From Anderseniella sp963700735 (lineage in GTDB: Bacteria > Pseudomonadota > Alphaproteobacteria > Rhizobiales > Aestuariivirgaceae): a stretch of DNA of 64,000 nucleotides. The position numbers and the translations under genes are program-made. Positions 34,122 through 44,835 of this stretch are shown piece by piece. The stretch is from positions 434,001 to 498,000 of the forward strand of contig CAVOYR010000005.1 in NCBI GenBank assembly GCA_963700735.1, given 5' to 3'. Under the pieces are notes generated by a model. It searched no databases. It saw only the letters and a program-made list of their open reading frames with translations, and was not told the DNA's origin. How positions within the stretch are numbered: position 1 is the first letter of the stretch; each line of letters begins with the position of its first letter.

Positions 34122-34733
34122 ATGCAAGTCATTCTGCTTGAACGCGTCGAGAAGCTGGGCGCAATGGGCGACACCGTCAACGTGAAGGCCGGCTATGCCC
34201 GCAACTTCCTGCTGCCTCGCGGCAAGGCACTGCGCGCCAATGCCGAGAACATGAAGAAGTTCGAAGCACAGCGCGCCGAACTGGAAGCCCGCAACGCGGC
34301 AGCCGTGGCACTGGCCAAAACCGACGCCGAGAAGCTCGACGGCACATCATACGTGCTGATCCGCCAGGCTGGCGAATCCGGCCAGCTGTACGGCTCTGTC
34401 TCCACCCGCGACATCGCATCGGCTGCGTCGGAAAGCGGCGTGACAGTCAACCGCAACCAGGTTGTCCTGTCCGATCCGATCAAGACCATCGGCCTGTACA
34501 ATGTGAAGCTGTCACTGCATGGCGAAGTGGCCTGCACCGTGCAGATCAACGTTGCCCGTACGCCGGATGAAGCCCAGGCGCAGGCCCGCGGTGAAGACCT
34601 GACCGGCAACAACGACGAACGCGAAGAAACCCGCCGCGCTGCCGAAGAACTGTTCGAGCAGGCACAGGCTGACGCAGCCGCCGAAGAAGAAGGCGAAGGC
34701 CGCCGCGACAACAATCGCTCAGACGACGACTGA
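34122..34733 (+). CDS. rplI: 50S ribosomal protein L9
   Basis: A 203-residue protein. MQVILLERVEKLGAMGDTVNVKAGYARNFLLP is the L9 N-terminal domain (it would be broken by more than 20 residues here; key parts are VILLERVEKLG and KAGYARNFLLPRGKA). The central helix and the C-terminal domain (GQLYGSVSTRDIASA) follow. The last about 35 residues are an acidic tail rich in Glu, Ala and Asp, a common alphaproteobacterial extension. AGGAG precedes the ATG. A terminator follows at 34784. Confidence 0.96.
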   Translation: MQVILLERVEKLGAMGDTVNVKAGYARNFLLPRGKALRANAENMKKFEAQRAELEARNAAAVALAKTDAEKLDGTSYVLIRQAGESGQLYGSVSTRDIASAASESGVTVNRNQVVLSDPIKTIGLYNVKLSLHGEVACTVQINVARTPDEAQAQARGEDLTGNNDEREETRRAAEELFEQAQADAAAEEEGEGRRDNNRSDDD

Positions 34734-34783
34734 TCGGGCCTGCCGCTGCCGCCGCAGGCGGCTGCGAAACCTCGAAGATCAAG

Positions 34784-34813
34784 CGGGCTGCCGGCATCCG
34801 GTGGCCCGTTTTT
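34784..34813 (+). terminator. Intrinsic terminator after rplI
   Basis: CGGGC-TG-CCGG-CAT-CCGG-TG-GCCCG (34784-34808), a stem with one internal TG/TG mismatch, followed directly by TTTTT. It closes the ribosomal protein operon. Confidence 0.8.
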
Positions 34814-34914
34814 CTTTCCAGATCTTGCGATGCGCCAGTTGCAGGTCTGCCAAGACTTGCATTCAAGCCGTTCACTGACGATACTGTCGCGACTGTCCGA
34901 CGAGGATCAGCCAG

Positions 34915-36207
34915 ATGCAGAAGTTGCTGAAACTGCTGTTGTCTCATGTCGTCCTGCATGGCGACCTTGTTGTCACCATGCCCGATGGCGAGGTCTGTGC
35001 GTTCGGCGACGGCACTGGCCGCAAGGTTGGTTTCGCCGTGAGCGACACTGCCACCGCCTTGCAACTTTCCATCGACCCTGACCGGTATTTCGGTGAAGCC
35101 TACATGGACGGCACCATCGAGGTGACGCATGGCAGCATCCACGATGTGCTCAAGGTGATTTTCCAAAACAGTGATGCAGCGGCATCGCAAATGTCCGTCG
35201 ATGTGCCGTACGCCATCAGGCGGCGCATCAAGCATCTGCAACAGTCGAACCCGATCAGCAAGGCGCGCGAGAACGTGGCGCACCACTATGACCTGTCGGG
35301 CGTGCTGTACGACCTGTTCCTCGACAAGGACCGGCAGTATTCATGCGCCTACTACGAGCACCCCGGCCAGCGGCTGGAGGCGGCGCAGCTTGCCAAGAAG
35401 CGCCACATCGCGGCGAAGCTGCTGATCGAGCCGGGCATGAAGGTGCTGGACATCGGTTCGGGCTGGGGCGGGCTCGGGCTGTACCTGACCGAGGTGTGCG
35501 GGGCGCAGGTGACCGGCGTGACCTTGTCGGAAGAGCAGTTCGTGATGTCCAACCGGCGCGCGGCGGAGGCAGGCCTGCAGGACCGGGTGCAGTTCCTGCT
35601 GAAGGACTATCGCGAGCTGACGGGCGAGTTTGACCGCATCGTGTCGGTCGGCATGTTCGAGCATGTGGGTGTCGGTCACTACCGGGAAATGTTCGGCAAG
35701 GTGCGCGAGCTGCTGGTCAAGGATGGCGTGCTGGTGTTGCACTCGATCGGACGTTCGGACGGGCCGGGCGCAACAAGCGCCTGGATTGCCCGCTACATCT
35801 TCCCCGGCGGGTATGCCCCTGCCCTGTCGGAGGTTCTGCCCGCGGTCGAGAGGTCCGGCCTCTATACCACCGACATCGAGATACTGCGGCTGCACTACGC
35901 CCGCACGCTGGCCGAATGGCGCAAGCGCTTTGCCGCGCGCCGGGACGAAGCCGTGGCGCTGTACGACGAGCGGTTTGCGCGGATGTGGGAATTCTACCTG
36001 TCCGCCTCGGAGCTGAGCTTCCGCTATCTCGGGCTGAACAACTTCCAGCTGCAGGCGGCGGGCCACCAGCACGCCTTGCCGTTTACCCGCGACTACATCG
36101 CGCGTGAAGAAGCGCGACTCAAGTCGCTCGAAAAGGGAGTCAAACGGCAATCTCCAGCCCGGCGGCAGCCCACGCCCGGCGAATCAGTGCATTATCCACA
36201 GCTTTAA
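34915..36207 (+). CDS. cfa: Cyclopropane-fatty-acyl-phospholipid synthase
   Basis: A 430-residue SAM-dependent enzyme that converts cis-unsaturated acyl chains of phospholipids to cyclopropane forms, a stress and stationary-phase change in the membrane. An N-terminal lipid-binding domain (about 1-110: YFGEAYMDGTIEV) is followed by VAHHYDLSGVLYDLFLD and the methyltransferase core with motif I KVLDIGSGWGGLGLYL; VGMFEHVGVGHY holds a conserved Glu. Length is slightly above the E. coli enzyme because of a charged C-terminal tail. It lies alone between rplI and dnaB and ends 71 bases before dnaB. Confidence 0.94.
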   Translation: MQKLLKLLLSHVVLHGDLVVTMPDGEVCAFGDGTGRKVGFAVSDTATALQLSIDPDRYFGEAYMDGTIEVTHGSIHDVLKVIFQNSDAAASQMSVDVPYAIRRRIKHLQQSNPISKARENVAHHYDLSGVLYDLFLDKDRQYSCAYYEHPGQRLEAAQLAKKRHIAAKLLIEPGMKVLDIGSGWGGLGLYLTEVCGAQVTGVTLSEEQFVMSNRRAAEAGLQDRVQFLLKDYRELTGEFDRIVSVGMFEHVGVGHYREMFGKVRELLVKDGVLVLHSIGRSDGPGATSAWIARYIFPGGYAPALSEVLPAVERSGLYTTDIEILRLHYARTLAEWRKRFAARRDEAVALYDERFARMWEFYLSASELSFRYLGLNNFQLQAAGHQHALPFTRDYIAREEARLKSLEKGVKRQSPARRQPTPGESVHYPQL

Positions 36208-36278
36208 ACACAGTAGTGGAAAGAGGTGAACCGGGCGCAGTTCCTGCTTCGCCTGCGCCACCGGCACGGGTATCAGCT

Positions 36279-37790
36279 ATGGTGATGGAGAGCGCACTCA
36301 AATTGCATACTGCCGCCAGCAATGGTGATGCAGACGAAGCTTACCGGCTTGCCCCGCACAACCTGGAGGCCGAGCAGGCCCTGCTGGGCGCCATCCTGGT
36401 CAACAACGAGGCCTGCGACCGGGTATCGAACTTCCTGATGCCGGAGCACTTCTACGAAGGCGTGCATGCGCGCATCTATGAAGCAGCGTCCACCCGCATC
36501 CGGGCTGGCCAGCTTGCCTCGCCGGTCACGCTGAAGACCTATTTCGAGCAGGACGAAACGCTGCGCGAGATCGGCGGCGTTGCCTATCTTGCGCGGCTGG
36601 CGGCATCGGCGACCACCATCATCAACGCCGAAGACTATGGCCGCACCATCCATGAACTGGCGCAGCGGCGCGCGCTGATCTCGATCGGCTCGGACATCGT
36701 CAACGACAGCTACGACACGCCGGTCGACAAGAACTCGCGCAGCCTGATCGAGGAAGCCGAGCAGAAGCTCTACCAGATTGCCGAGAGCGAGAAGTACGGC
36801 CAGGGCTTCCAGCCGTTCGGCACTGCCCTGACCGAGGCCATCGACATGGCCGCAGCCGCTTACCAGCGCGATGGCGGGCTGTCGGGCATTTCCACCGGCC
36901 TCAAGGACCTCGACGACAAGCTGGGCGGCCTGCAATCGTCGGACCTCATCATCCTTGCCGGCCGTCCCGCCATGGGCAAGACGTCGCTGGCCACCAACCT
37001 CGCCTACAACGTGGCTGCCGCCTACAAGGCAGAACACAACCCCGACGGCACCATGAAGGTGAAGAACGGCGGCATCGTTGCGTTCTTCTCGCTGGAAATG
37101 TCGGGCGAGCAGCTGGCGACGCGTATCGTCTCGGAGCAGGCGCAGATTTCGTCGGAACGCATAAGGCGTGGCAAGATCACGCCGGACGAGTTTGACCGGC
37201 TGGTCGAGGTGAGCGGCAGGCTGGCGGCCATGCCGCTGTACATCGATGCGACGGGCGGCCTGACCATCGCGCAGGTTGCGGCCCGCGCGCGGCGGCTGAA
37301 GCGGCAGCGCGGCACGCTGGGCCTGATTGTGGTCGACTACCTGCAACTGCTGGCAGGCTCGGCGCGGCGCGCCTCTGAAAGCCGGGTGCAGGAAGTGACC
37401 GAGATCACCACCGGCCTCAAGGCGCTGGCCAAGGAACTGCAGGTGCCGATCATCGCGCTGTCGCAGCTGTCGCGCCAGGTTGAAAACCGCGAGGACAAGC
37501 GGCCGCAGCTGGCGGACCTGCGTGAATCAGGCTCCATCGAGCAGGACGCCGACGTGGTGATGTTCATCTACCGCGAGGAATATTACCTCGGCCGCGAGGA
37601 ACCGAAGCCCAACACGGACGAGCACCTGCAATGGCAGGAGCGCATGGACGGGGTGACGGGCGTGGCCGACGTGATCATCGGCAAGCAGCGCCATGGCCCC
37701 ACGGGCACGGTGTCGCTGCACTTCGACGCCAGCCTGACCAAGTTCACCAACCTCGTGCGCCCCGGATATACGCCGGACTTCCGCGACTGA
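36279..37790 (+). CDS. dnaB: Replicative DNA helicase DnaB
   Basis: The hexameric replication-fork helicase. The N-terminal domain begins PHNLEAEQALLGAILVNNEA; after the linker comes the RecA-like motor with Walker A GRPAMGKTSLATN and Walker B LIVVDYLQLL, then the sensor region ALSQLSRQVENREDKRP. No intein. The frame is open to a GTG at 36216, but conservation begins shortly after ATG 36279; ATG 36285 is also possible. That gives about 503 residues, normal for the family. alr follows after 22 bases. Confidence 0.95.
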   Translation: MVMESALKLHTAASNGDADEAYRLAPHNLEAEQALLGAILVNNEACDRVSNFLMPEHFYEGVHARIYEAASTRIRAGQLASPVTLKTYFEQDETLREIGGVAYLARLAASATTIINAEDYGRTIHELAQRRALISIGSDIVNDSYDTPVDKNSRSLIEEAEQKLYQIAESEKYGQGFQPFGTALTEAIDMAAAAYQRDGGLSGISTGLKDLDDKLGGLQSSDLIILAGRPAMGKTSLATNLAYNVAAAYKAEHNPDGTMKVKNGGIVAFFSLEMSGEQLATRIVSEQAQISSERIRRGKITPDEFDRLVEVSGRLAAMPLYIDATGGLTIAQVAARARRLKRQRGTLGLIVVDYLQLLAGSARRASESRVQEVTEITTGLKALAKELQVPIIALSQLSRQVENREDKRPQLADLRESGSIEQDADVVMFIYREEYYLGREEPKPNTDEHLQWQERMDGVTGVADVIIGKQRHGPTGTVSLHFDASLTKFTNLVRPGYTPDFRD

Positions 37791-37812
37791 TCGCAAAGGC
37801 GGCGCATCCCCC

Positions 37813-38919
37813 ATGAACACTCCGCCGGAGCTTGCAGGCGCGACGCTGTGCATTGACCTTGCCGCCCTGGCGGACAACTGGCGCATGGTGCGCGACCGGG
37901 TGTCCCCGGCAGAGTGTGGCGCCACCATCAAGGCAGACGGCTATGGCTGCGGTGCAGCCGCCGTGGCGCAAGCGCTGTGGCAGGCCGGATGCGAGACGTT
38001 CTTCGTGGCGCTGCCGATGGAGGGCATCGAGGTGCGAGCGGCTGTGCCCGGCGCCGTGATCTACATCCTCGACGGGCTGTTCGCCAATCAGGCAACATTC
38101 TACATCGAACACAGCCTGCGTCCCTGCCTTGCCAGCCTTGAAGAAGTGACCGAGTGGGCAAGTGCCACGGACGGCGCGCATCCGGCGGCGCTGCACGTGG
38201 ACACTGGCATCAACCGCCTCGGGCTGACGCATGCGCAGGCCGAACGGCTTGCCGGTGACAAGGCACTGGTTGCGAAGGCGGGCTTGTGCCTGGTGATGAG
38301 CCACCTGCAATCAGCCGATGATGCTGCCGATCCGATGAACAAGGCGCAGCTTGAGCGGTTCAACGCAATCAAGGCGCTGTTCAACCCACTGCCCGGCTCG
38401 CTGGCAAACTCACCCGGTGCGTTTGCGGGCGACGGGTTTGCCCTGGACATGGCGCGTCCCGGCGTGGCGCTGTACGGCGGCAATCCGTTTGACGGCAAGG
38501 CCAACCCGTTCAGACAAGTGGTGCGGCTGACTGCGCCCGTGTTGCAGGTGCGCGACGTGGCACAAGGCGAAGGCGTGGGTTACGGTGCGACGTGGCAGGC
38601 GCAACGGCCTTCGCGCATTGCCATCATCGGGGCAGGCTATGCCGACGGCCTGATGCGGCACCTGTCCTGGCCCGCCAATGATGGCCCGGCTCAAGTCATC
38701 ATTGCCGGCCAGCGTGCACCCATCGTCGGGCGGGTGTCGATGGACATGATTACCGTTGACGTCACCGGCATTGCCCCCGGTGACGTTGCTCGCGGCACGC
38801 AAGCCGTGCTGCTTGGCGATGACATTACCGTAGACGACTGGGCGCGATGGGCCGGCACCATCCCCTACGAAATCCTCACATCCCTTGGCAGACGCTATGC
38901 AAAAGTGTACTCGTCTTGA
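37813..38919 (+). CDS. alr: Alanine racemase
   Basis: A 368-residue PLP enzyme that makes D-alanine for peptidoglycan. The cofactor lysine is K40 in GATIKADGYGCGA; the opposite-face catalytic tyrosine is in GVGYGATW (about 257). HVDTGINRLGL, RPGVALYGGNPF and VSMDMITVDVT also match. The fold is alpha/beta barrel plus a C-terminal beta domain. Its place after dnaB is standard for Alphaproteobacteria, where radA usually follows; here the Mla, exchanger and fasciclin genes lie between. Confidence 0.95.
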   Translation: MNTPPELAGATLCIDLAALADNWRMVRDRVSPAECGATIKADGYGCGAAAVAQALWQAGCETFFVALPMEGIEVRAAVPGAVIYILDGLFANQATFYIEHSLRPCLASLEEVTEWASATDGAHPAALHVDTGINRLGLTHAQAERLAGDKALVAKAGLCLVMSHLQSADDAADPMNKAQLERFNAIKALFNPLPGSLANSPGAFAGDGFALDMARPGVALYGGNPFDGKANPFRQVVRLTAPVLQVRDVAQGEGVGYGATWQAQRPSRIAIIGAGYADGLMRHLSWPANDGPAQVIIAGQRAPIVGRVSMDMITVDVTGIAPGDVARGTQAVLLGDDITVDDWARWAGTIPYEILTSLGRRYAKVYSS

Positions 38920-38992
38920 CCTACGGCAAGGCCAGCTCAGGCCCTGGCCGGACGCGAAGAACTGACGGCATCTTGAAGGGCAGCGTTTCCCG

Positions 38993-39766
38993 GTGACTTT
39001 TCTGGCCACACTTGGCAGCTTTGTCCTGTCGATGTTTGCGGAAGTTGGACGGCTCAGCCTGTTCACCCGTGACGCGATACTGCGTGGCCTGCTGCCGCCC
39101 TGGTACTTCCGGCAGGTGCTGGAGCAGATCCTGCGCATTGGCTACTTCTCGCTGCCCGTGGTAGGGCTGACGGCATTCTTCACCGGCGGCGCGCTGGCGC
39201 TGCAAATCTATATCGGCGGCACCCGCTACAACGCGGAAAACCTCGTTTCACAAATCGTGGCGCTGGGCATTACCCGCGAACTGGGTCCGGTGATGGCGGG
39301 GCTGATGGTCACGGGCCGGGTGGCTGCAGCCATTGCGGCCGAGCTTGGCACCATGCGCGTGACCGAGCAGATCGACGCGCTGACCACGCTGTCCACCAAT
39401 CCGTTCAAGTATCTCGTGGGCCCGCGCATTGTTGCCGCCGTGCTGACCATGCCGATCCTGGTGGGCATTGCCGACATCATCGGCATCATGGGCGGCTATG
39501 TCGTCGGCACCACGTCGCTTGGCTTCAACTCGGCGGCCTACATCAAGAACACCACCGACTTCGTCGAGTTCTCGGACGTTACGTCGGGCCTGATCAAGGC
39601 GGCCGTGTTCGGTTTCATCATCGCGCTGATGGGGTGCTACCACGGCTTCAATTCCAAGGGCGGTGCGCAAGGGGTGGGCCGGGCCACGACGAACGCCGTG
39701 GTGTCGGGCTCCATCCTGATCCTTGCGGCCAACTACGTCCTGACATCGCTCCTGTTCAAGACCTGA
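38993..39766 (+). CDS. mlaE: Phospholipid transport permease MlaE
   Basis: A 257-residue inner-membrane permease of the MlaE family, which moves phospholipids (or sterol-like lipids) with MlaF and an MCE protein. Typical motifs: GLTAFFTGGALALQIY, ITRELGPVMAGLMVTGRVAAAIAAELGTMRVTEQIDAL and NPFKYLVGPRI. About five to six helices. The start is GTG 38993, after GAAGGG at a long spacing; an ATG at 39032 is an alternative. mlaF follows 11 bases later. No MCE (mlaD) gene is adjacent, which is unusual. Confidence 0.93.
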   Translation: MTFLATLGSFVLSMFAEVGRLSLFTRDAILRGLLPPWYFRQVLEQILRIGYFSLPVVGLTAFFTGGALALQIYIGGTRYNAENLVSQIVALGITRELGPVMAGLMVTGRVAAAIAAELGTMRVTEQIDALTTLSTNPFKYLVGPRIVAAVLTMPILVGIADIIGIMGGYVVGTTSLGFNSAAYIKNTTDFVEFSDVTSGLIKAAVFGFIIALMGCYHGFNSKGGAQGVGRATTNAVVSGSILILAANYVLTSLLFKT

Positions 39767-39777
39767 GGCGGGCGGCC

Positions 39778-40545
39778 ATGGCTGAACCGCAAATCGTCCT
39801 CGACAACGTCCACAAGTCTTTCGGCCCCAAGCACGTGTTGCGCGGGGTCAACGCGAGCGTGGACAAGGGCCGGTCGCTGGTCATCATCGGCGGGTCAGGC
39901 TCGGGCAAGTCCGTCACGCTGAAATGCATTCTCGGCCTGATGACCCCCGAACAGGGCGAGATTCGCGTCGGCGGCACCAATATCGTCGGCCTGACCGGAA
40001 CGGCGCGCGACGACATGATCTCGCAGTTCGGCATGGTGTTCCAGAACGCCGCGCTGTTCGACAGCCTCAACGTCTGGCGCAACGTGGCCTTCGGGCTGAT
40101 GCACGGTCACCGCAAGATGGCAGCCCGCGAGGCCCGCGTCATTGCCATCGACAAGCTGGCGCAGGTGGGGCTGGGGCCGGAACTGGCAGATGCCCGGCCT
40201 GCCGAACTGTCGGGCGGCATGAGGAAGCGCGTGGGACTTGCCCGCGCCATTGCGCCGGAACCCGAGATCATCTTCTTCGACGAACCGACCACGGGCCTCG
40301 ACCCGATCATGGGTGACGTGATCAACAACCTGATCGTGGACTGCACGAGGCGGCTGGGCGCAACCACAATCACCATCACCCACGACATGGCATCCGCGCG
40401 CAAGATCGGCGACGAGATCGCCATGATCTACAAGGGAAAGATCGTCTGGCAGGGACCGGCAGACGAGATCGACTGCTCCAACAATGCCTATGTCGACCAG
40501 TTCATCCACGGGCGCGCCGAAGGCCCGATCGAGGTCGATCTGTGA
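39778..40545 (+). CDS. mlaF: Phospholipid transport ATPase MlaF
   Basis: A 255-residue ABC ATPase. Walker A GGSGSGKSVTLK (about 38-49), Q-loop GMVFQNAALFDSLNV, the signature in the MlaF form LSGGMRKRVGLARAI, Walker B IIFFDEPTTGLDP and a switch His in TITHDM. It powers MlaE, encoded directly before. The start at ATG 39778 fits the domain; an upstream frame mirrors mlaE. It is followed by a non-coding stretch and a possible microprotein rather than the expected mlaD. Confidence 0.95.
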   Translation: MAEPQIVLDNVHKSFGPKHVLRGVNASVDKGRSLVIIGGSGSGKSVTLKCILGLMTPEQGEIRVGGTNIVGLTGTARDDMISQFGMVFQNAALFDSLNVWRNVAFGLMHGHRKMAAREARVIAIDKLAQVGLGPELADARPAELSGGMRKRVGLARAIAPEPEIIFFDEPTTGLDPIMGDVINNLIVDCTRRLGATTITITHDMASARKIGDEIAMIYKGKIVWQGPADEIDCSNNAYVDQFIHGRAEGPIEVDL

Positions 40546-40649
40546 TTTTCGCATAGCTCAACCAGAGCCGCAAATCTGGCTACTTTTCGCCAGAATCCCG
40601 GCGCTTCAATCCCGACCGCGCCCGCTCATGGGCCGGAGTTCACAACATC

Positions 40650-40772
40650 TTGCTCCATACATTCGATGCTGCCGACGCCATCGTCACCGGGATGCTGGCC
40701 ATTGTCGCCGTGATAATCATTGCCCTGCAGTTCGCCGCAAAGGCACCTGCACCGCCACCCGATGCCCCATAG
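40650..40772 (+). CDS. Possible 40-residue single-helix membrane protein
   Basis: A short frame from TTG 40650 to TAG 40772, with GGAG 11 bases upstream. The predicted peptide has one hydrophobic helix (GMLAIVAVIIIALQFAA) and a proline-rich end (APAPPPDAP). It lies just after mlaF and could be a microprotein of that transcript. No homologue is known to me, and the TTG start is weak, so this is a tentative call. Confidence 0.3.
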   Translation: MLHTFDAADAIVTGMLAIVAVIIIALQFAAKAPAPPPDAP

Positions 40773-40775
40773 CCA

Positions 40776-41723
40776 TCAGAGCGGCAGTGTCTGGGCATAG
40801 ATGTAGGCCGCGTAAGCTGCCAGCAGCGCCAGGCCGATATATCGTCCGATCTGCTTGACGGTGAACAGCAGCAGCACCAGCACGCCTGCCACTGCCAGCA
40901 TGACGGGACCGTCGAAGGTTGCGAACCGGCTCGCCACCGGCACCGGCGAGACCAGCGCAGTCACGCCGAGAATGGCGAGAATGTTGAAGATGTTGCTGCC
41001 GACGATGTTGGCGAGCGCCACATCCGCATGCCTGCGCCAGGCAGCGATCACCGATGTGGCCAGTTCCGGCAGAGAGGTACCGACAGCCACGATGGTCAGG
41101 CCGATGACCGCTTCGGACACGCCGAACTCTCGCGCGATGCCCGTGCCGCCATCCACCAGCAGGCGTGCGCCCAGCAGCAGCATGGCGAGGCCTGCCACCA
41201 CTGCAGTCAAGGCCCAGGGCGTCGACATGGTATCGGGAATTTCGTTCGCCTCGTGGGCGAAGGCCGAGTCGCGGCGGCGGCTCTCGATCCGGTAGGTGAC
41301 AAACAGGTAGGCGGCAAGCAGCGCCAGCATCACCACGCCTGCGGCACGGCCAATCATGCCAGTCATCAGCAATGGCACCAGCGCCATCGACACGGCGAGC
41401 ATGACAAGGCCTTCGCGCCGCATCGACGTGTTGGAATTGGCGATGGGCCAGATCAGGGCAGCAACCCCGATAATCAGCAGGATATTGGCGATGTTGGAGC
41501 CGACGACATTGCCAATGGCAATCTCCGGGGAACCGCCCAACGCAGCCTGCAGCGAAACCAGCAGTTCGGGCGTGGACGTGCCGAAGCCGACGATCACCAT
41601 GCCGACGACCAGCCTAGATATCCGCATCCGGCTGGCAATCGACACACTGCCGCGCACCAGGCCCTCGCCGCCGAAAAACAACAGAACGAGGCCTGCCGCC
41701 ACAAACGCCAGATCAGTGTACAA
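40776..41723 (-). CDS. CaCA family sodium/calcium-type exchanger
   Basis: A 315-residue inner-membrane exchanger with the two inverted repeats of the family: GFGTSTPELLVSLQAALGG with GNVVGSNIANILLIIG in the first half, and VGTSLPELATSVIAAWR with NIVGSNIFNILAILG in the second. These alpha-repeats hold the ion-binding Glu residues. It resembles E. coli YrbG, whose gene also lies near mla genes in E. coli. The start appears to be TTG 41721-41723, with GGGAG 8 bases upstream; no closer ATG gives a full first helix. It converges on the mla genes. Confidence 0.92.
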   Translation of the reverse strand: MYTDLAFVAAGLVLLFFGGEGLVRGSVSIASRMRISRLVVGMVIVGFGTSTPELLVSLQAALGGSPEIAIGNVVGSNIANILLIIGVAALIWPIANSNTSMRREGLVMLAVSMALVPLLMTGMIGRAAGVVMLALLAAYLFVTYRIESRRRDSAFAHEANEIPDTMSTPWALTAVVAGLAMLLLGARLLVDGGTGIAREFGVSEAVIGLTIVAVGTSLPELATSVIAAWRRHADVALANIVGSNIFNILAILGVTALVSPVPVASRFATFDGPVMLAVAGVLVLLLFTVKQIGRYIGLALLAAYAAYIYAQTLPL

Positions 41724-41812
41724 GATTTTTCTCCCGGAACCGCCGCGGCCTCACCGGCCACTGTGGCGTTACCGGCATGTCAGCATGCGGAGGTGCCGTT
41801 TCAAGTGACCGG

Positions 41813-41845
41813 CAAAAAGAAACCCGGCGCTGCGAGAGCGCCGGG
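41813..41845 (-). terminator. Intrinsic terminator of the fasciclin gene
   Basis: On the minus strand CCCGGCGCT pairs with AGCGCCGGG around a 5-base loop (41823-41845) and runs into TTTCTTTTTG. A 9-base perfect GC stem. Confidence 0.85.
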
Positions 41846-41869
41846 CAAGCCATGGAATGCCAAATGGCA

Positions 41870-42358
41870 TTACTTCGGCATGATTACCGTGTCGATGACG
41901 TGGATGACGCCATTGTCGGCGGCCACGTCAGCCTGGGTCACCTTGGCGCCGTCGATCATCACGCCTTCACCGGTGGCGTTGATGGTGGCCTCGGAGCCCT
42001 GTACGGTCTTCGCCATGGTTTCCTTGCCGGCGATGTCTGCTGCCATCACCTTGCCGGGGACGACGTGGTAGGTCAGCACCGATACCAGCTTGTCCTTGTT
42101 CTCGGGCTTCAGCAGGTCGTCAACGGTACCGGCGGGCAGCTTTGCGAAAGCTTCGTCGGTCGGCGCGAAAACGGTGAACGGGCCTTCACCCTTCAGGGTA
42201 TCAACCAGGCCTGCCGCCTTCACGGCCGCGACCAGGGTGTTGAACGAACCGGCCGCCACGGCGGTGTCAACAATGTCGGCAGCCTTTGCCGACACGGAGC
42301 CCATCGCAACTGCGGCGGTTACGGCGGTAGCGGCGAAAAGAGTACGTATACGGGTCAT
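41870..42358 (-). CDS. Secreted fasciclin (FAS1) domain protein
   Basis: A 162-residue exported protein: signal peptide about 1-27 (LFAATAVTAAVAMGSVSAKA) and one FAS1 domain. The two conserved FAS1 boxes are visible: GPFTVFAPTDEAFAKLPAG, and the C-terminal NGVIHVIDTVIMPK; LTYHVVPGKV sits between. Such proteins mediate adhesion or surface interactions; the bacterial role is poorly defined. AAGGAATT lies before ATG 42356-42358. It is flanked by radA on the other strand and followed by a strong terminator, so it is monocistronic. Confidence 0.93.
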   Translation of the reverse strand: MTRIRTLFAATAVTAAVAMGSVSAKAADIVDTAVAAGSFNTLVAAVKAAGLVDTLKGEGPFTVFAPTDEAFAKLPAGTVDDLLKPENKDKLVSVLTYHVVPGKVMAADIAGKETMAKTVQGSEATINATGEGVMIDGAKVTQADVAADNGVIHVIDTVIMPK

Positions 42359-42541
42359 TGGCAATTCCTTCGGTTGGTGTGAATGCGAGGTTTTGTCCTC
42401 GGGCCAACAACAACTGGGGTCGCGCAACGTTGCATCAATCGCCGTGCACGTTGTTGTCAGAATTCTGAACGGACTTTAATGCGCTGCAACATTCCGATGC
42501 ACACTCTGGACGAAGTTCCTTGTTTGTTCTATAAGGCGCGC

Positions 42542-43924
<1,383 letters not shown>

Positions 43925-44103
43925 CCGGGCTTTTCGTGAACGGTTTGTCCGGCGCGGGTAACGGTGGGTTCACGTGCACCGCCGCAAGAGTCGCGTTGAT
44001 TTTACACCCTGCCCGTGCGACATAGGCCCGGATTCGCCTGGACACCGGGGACGATACGGATTGGGGCAGCCAGGCCATGGCCCCGGTCCCGGAGATTGAT
44101 GAG

Positions 44104-44796
44104 ATGCCCTTGACTTGGCCGGATATTGCCCTGCTGGCAGTAATGCTGATTTCCGGACTGATGGCGATCATGCGCGGATTCTCGCGCGAGGTGCTGTCGT
44201 TGCTGGCATGGGGCGTGGCAGCAGTTGCAGCGTTCTATGCCATCCTGTCGGAACCCGTGCGCGCACAGGCCTCGGCCTTCCTGACACCCTATGTCGGTGA
44301 CAACGACATCATCGTGACGATCGCGGTGGCAGGCCTGACCTTCCTGGTCGTGCTGATTGTGCTGTCGATAATCGGGGCGCGGATCTCCGATGCCCTGCTG
44401 GAAACCGGCGCCGGCCCGATCGACCGCACGGTCGGATTCTTCTACGGATTGCTGCGTGGCCTGATACTGATGATGGCCGTGTTCATCTTCTACGTGTGGC
44501 TGGTGCCGCGCGACAAGATTGACAGCGCCGTTCGCGATGCCATGCTGTTGCCCATGATGACCTCGGCTTCGAGCTTCACCGTGAACACCCTGCTGACCGT
44601 CGGGCTGATGACGCCGGACCTCGCCGATGACCTGCAGTCGAAGATCGGCAATCCGTCGACGCTGAGTTCGCGCGGCGATGCCGAGGCAGGCCCGCTCAGC
44701 GACCAGACCAACCAGTCAGACACCGACACCGGCTACCGGTCGAACCAGCGAAACACACTGGACCAGATCATTGAAAGCACGCAAGGCACACAGTAA
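44104..44796 (+). CDS. cvpA: CvpA family membrane protein
   Basis: A 230-residue protein with four N-terminal helices and a soluble, polar C-terminal tail of about 65 residues. The first segment (WPDIALLAVMLISGLMAIMRGFSREVLSLL, key part ISGLMAIMRGFSREV) and the GPIDRTVGFFYGLLRG segment are CvpA hallmarks. CvpA was named for colicin V production and is linked to envelope function; its gene commonly precedes purF, as here. The start at 44104 is favoured by GGAG upstream and by family length. Confidence 0.92.
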   Translation: MPLTWPDIALLAVMLISGLMAIMRGFSREVLSLLAWGVAAVAAFYAILSEPVRAQASAFLTPYVGDNDIIVTIAVAGLTFLVVLIVLSIIGARISDALLETGAGPIDRTVGFFYGLLRGLILMMAVFIFYVWLVPRDKIDSAVRDAMLLPMMTSASSFTVNTLLTVGLMTPDLADDLQSKIGNPSTLSSRGDAEAGPLSDQTNQSDTDTGYRSNQRNTLDQIIESTQGTQ

Positions 44797-44835
44797 ATAA
44801 CGGCCCTTGGCGGGGTGCAACATGGACAGGCGCTG

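Noticed and set aside
36216..36278. N-terminal extension of DnaB from GTG 36216
   Set aside because: The extra residues are Pro/Ala/Gly-rich and unlike DnaB; no better ribosome site.
40546..40649. tRNA-like stretch after mlaF
   Set aside because: Has a TTCAATCCC piece, but no cloverleaf with matching acceptor and anticodon stems can be drawn.
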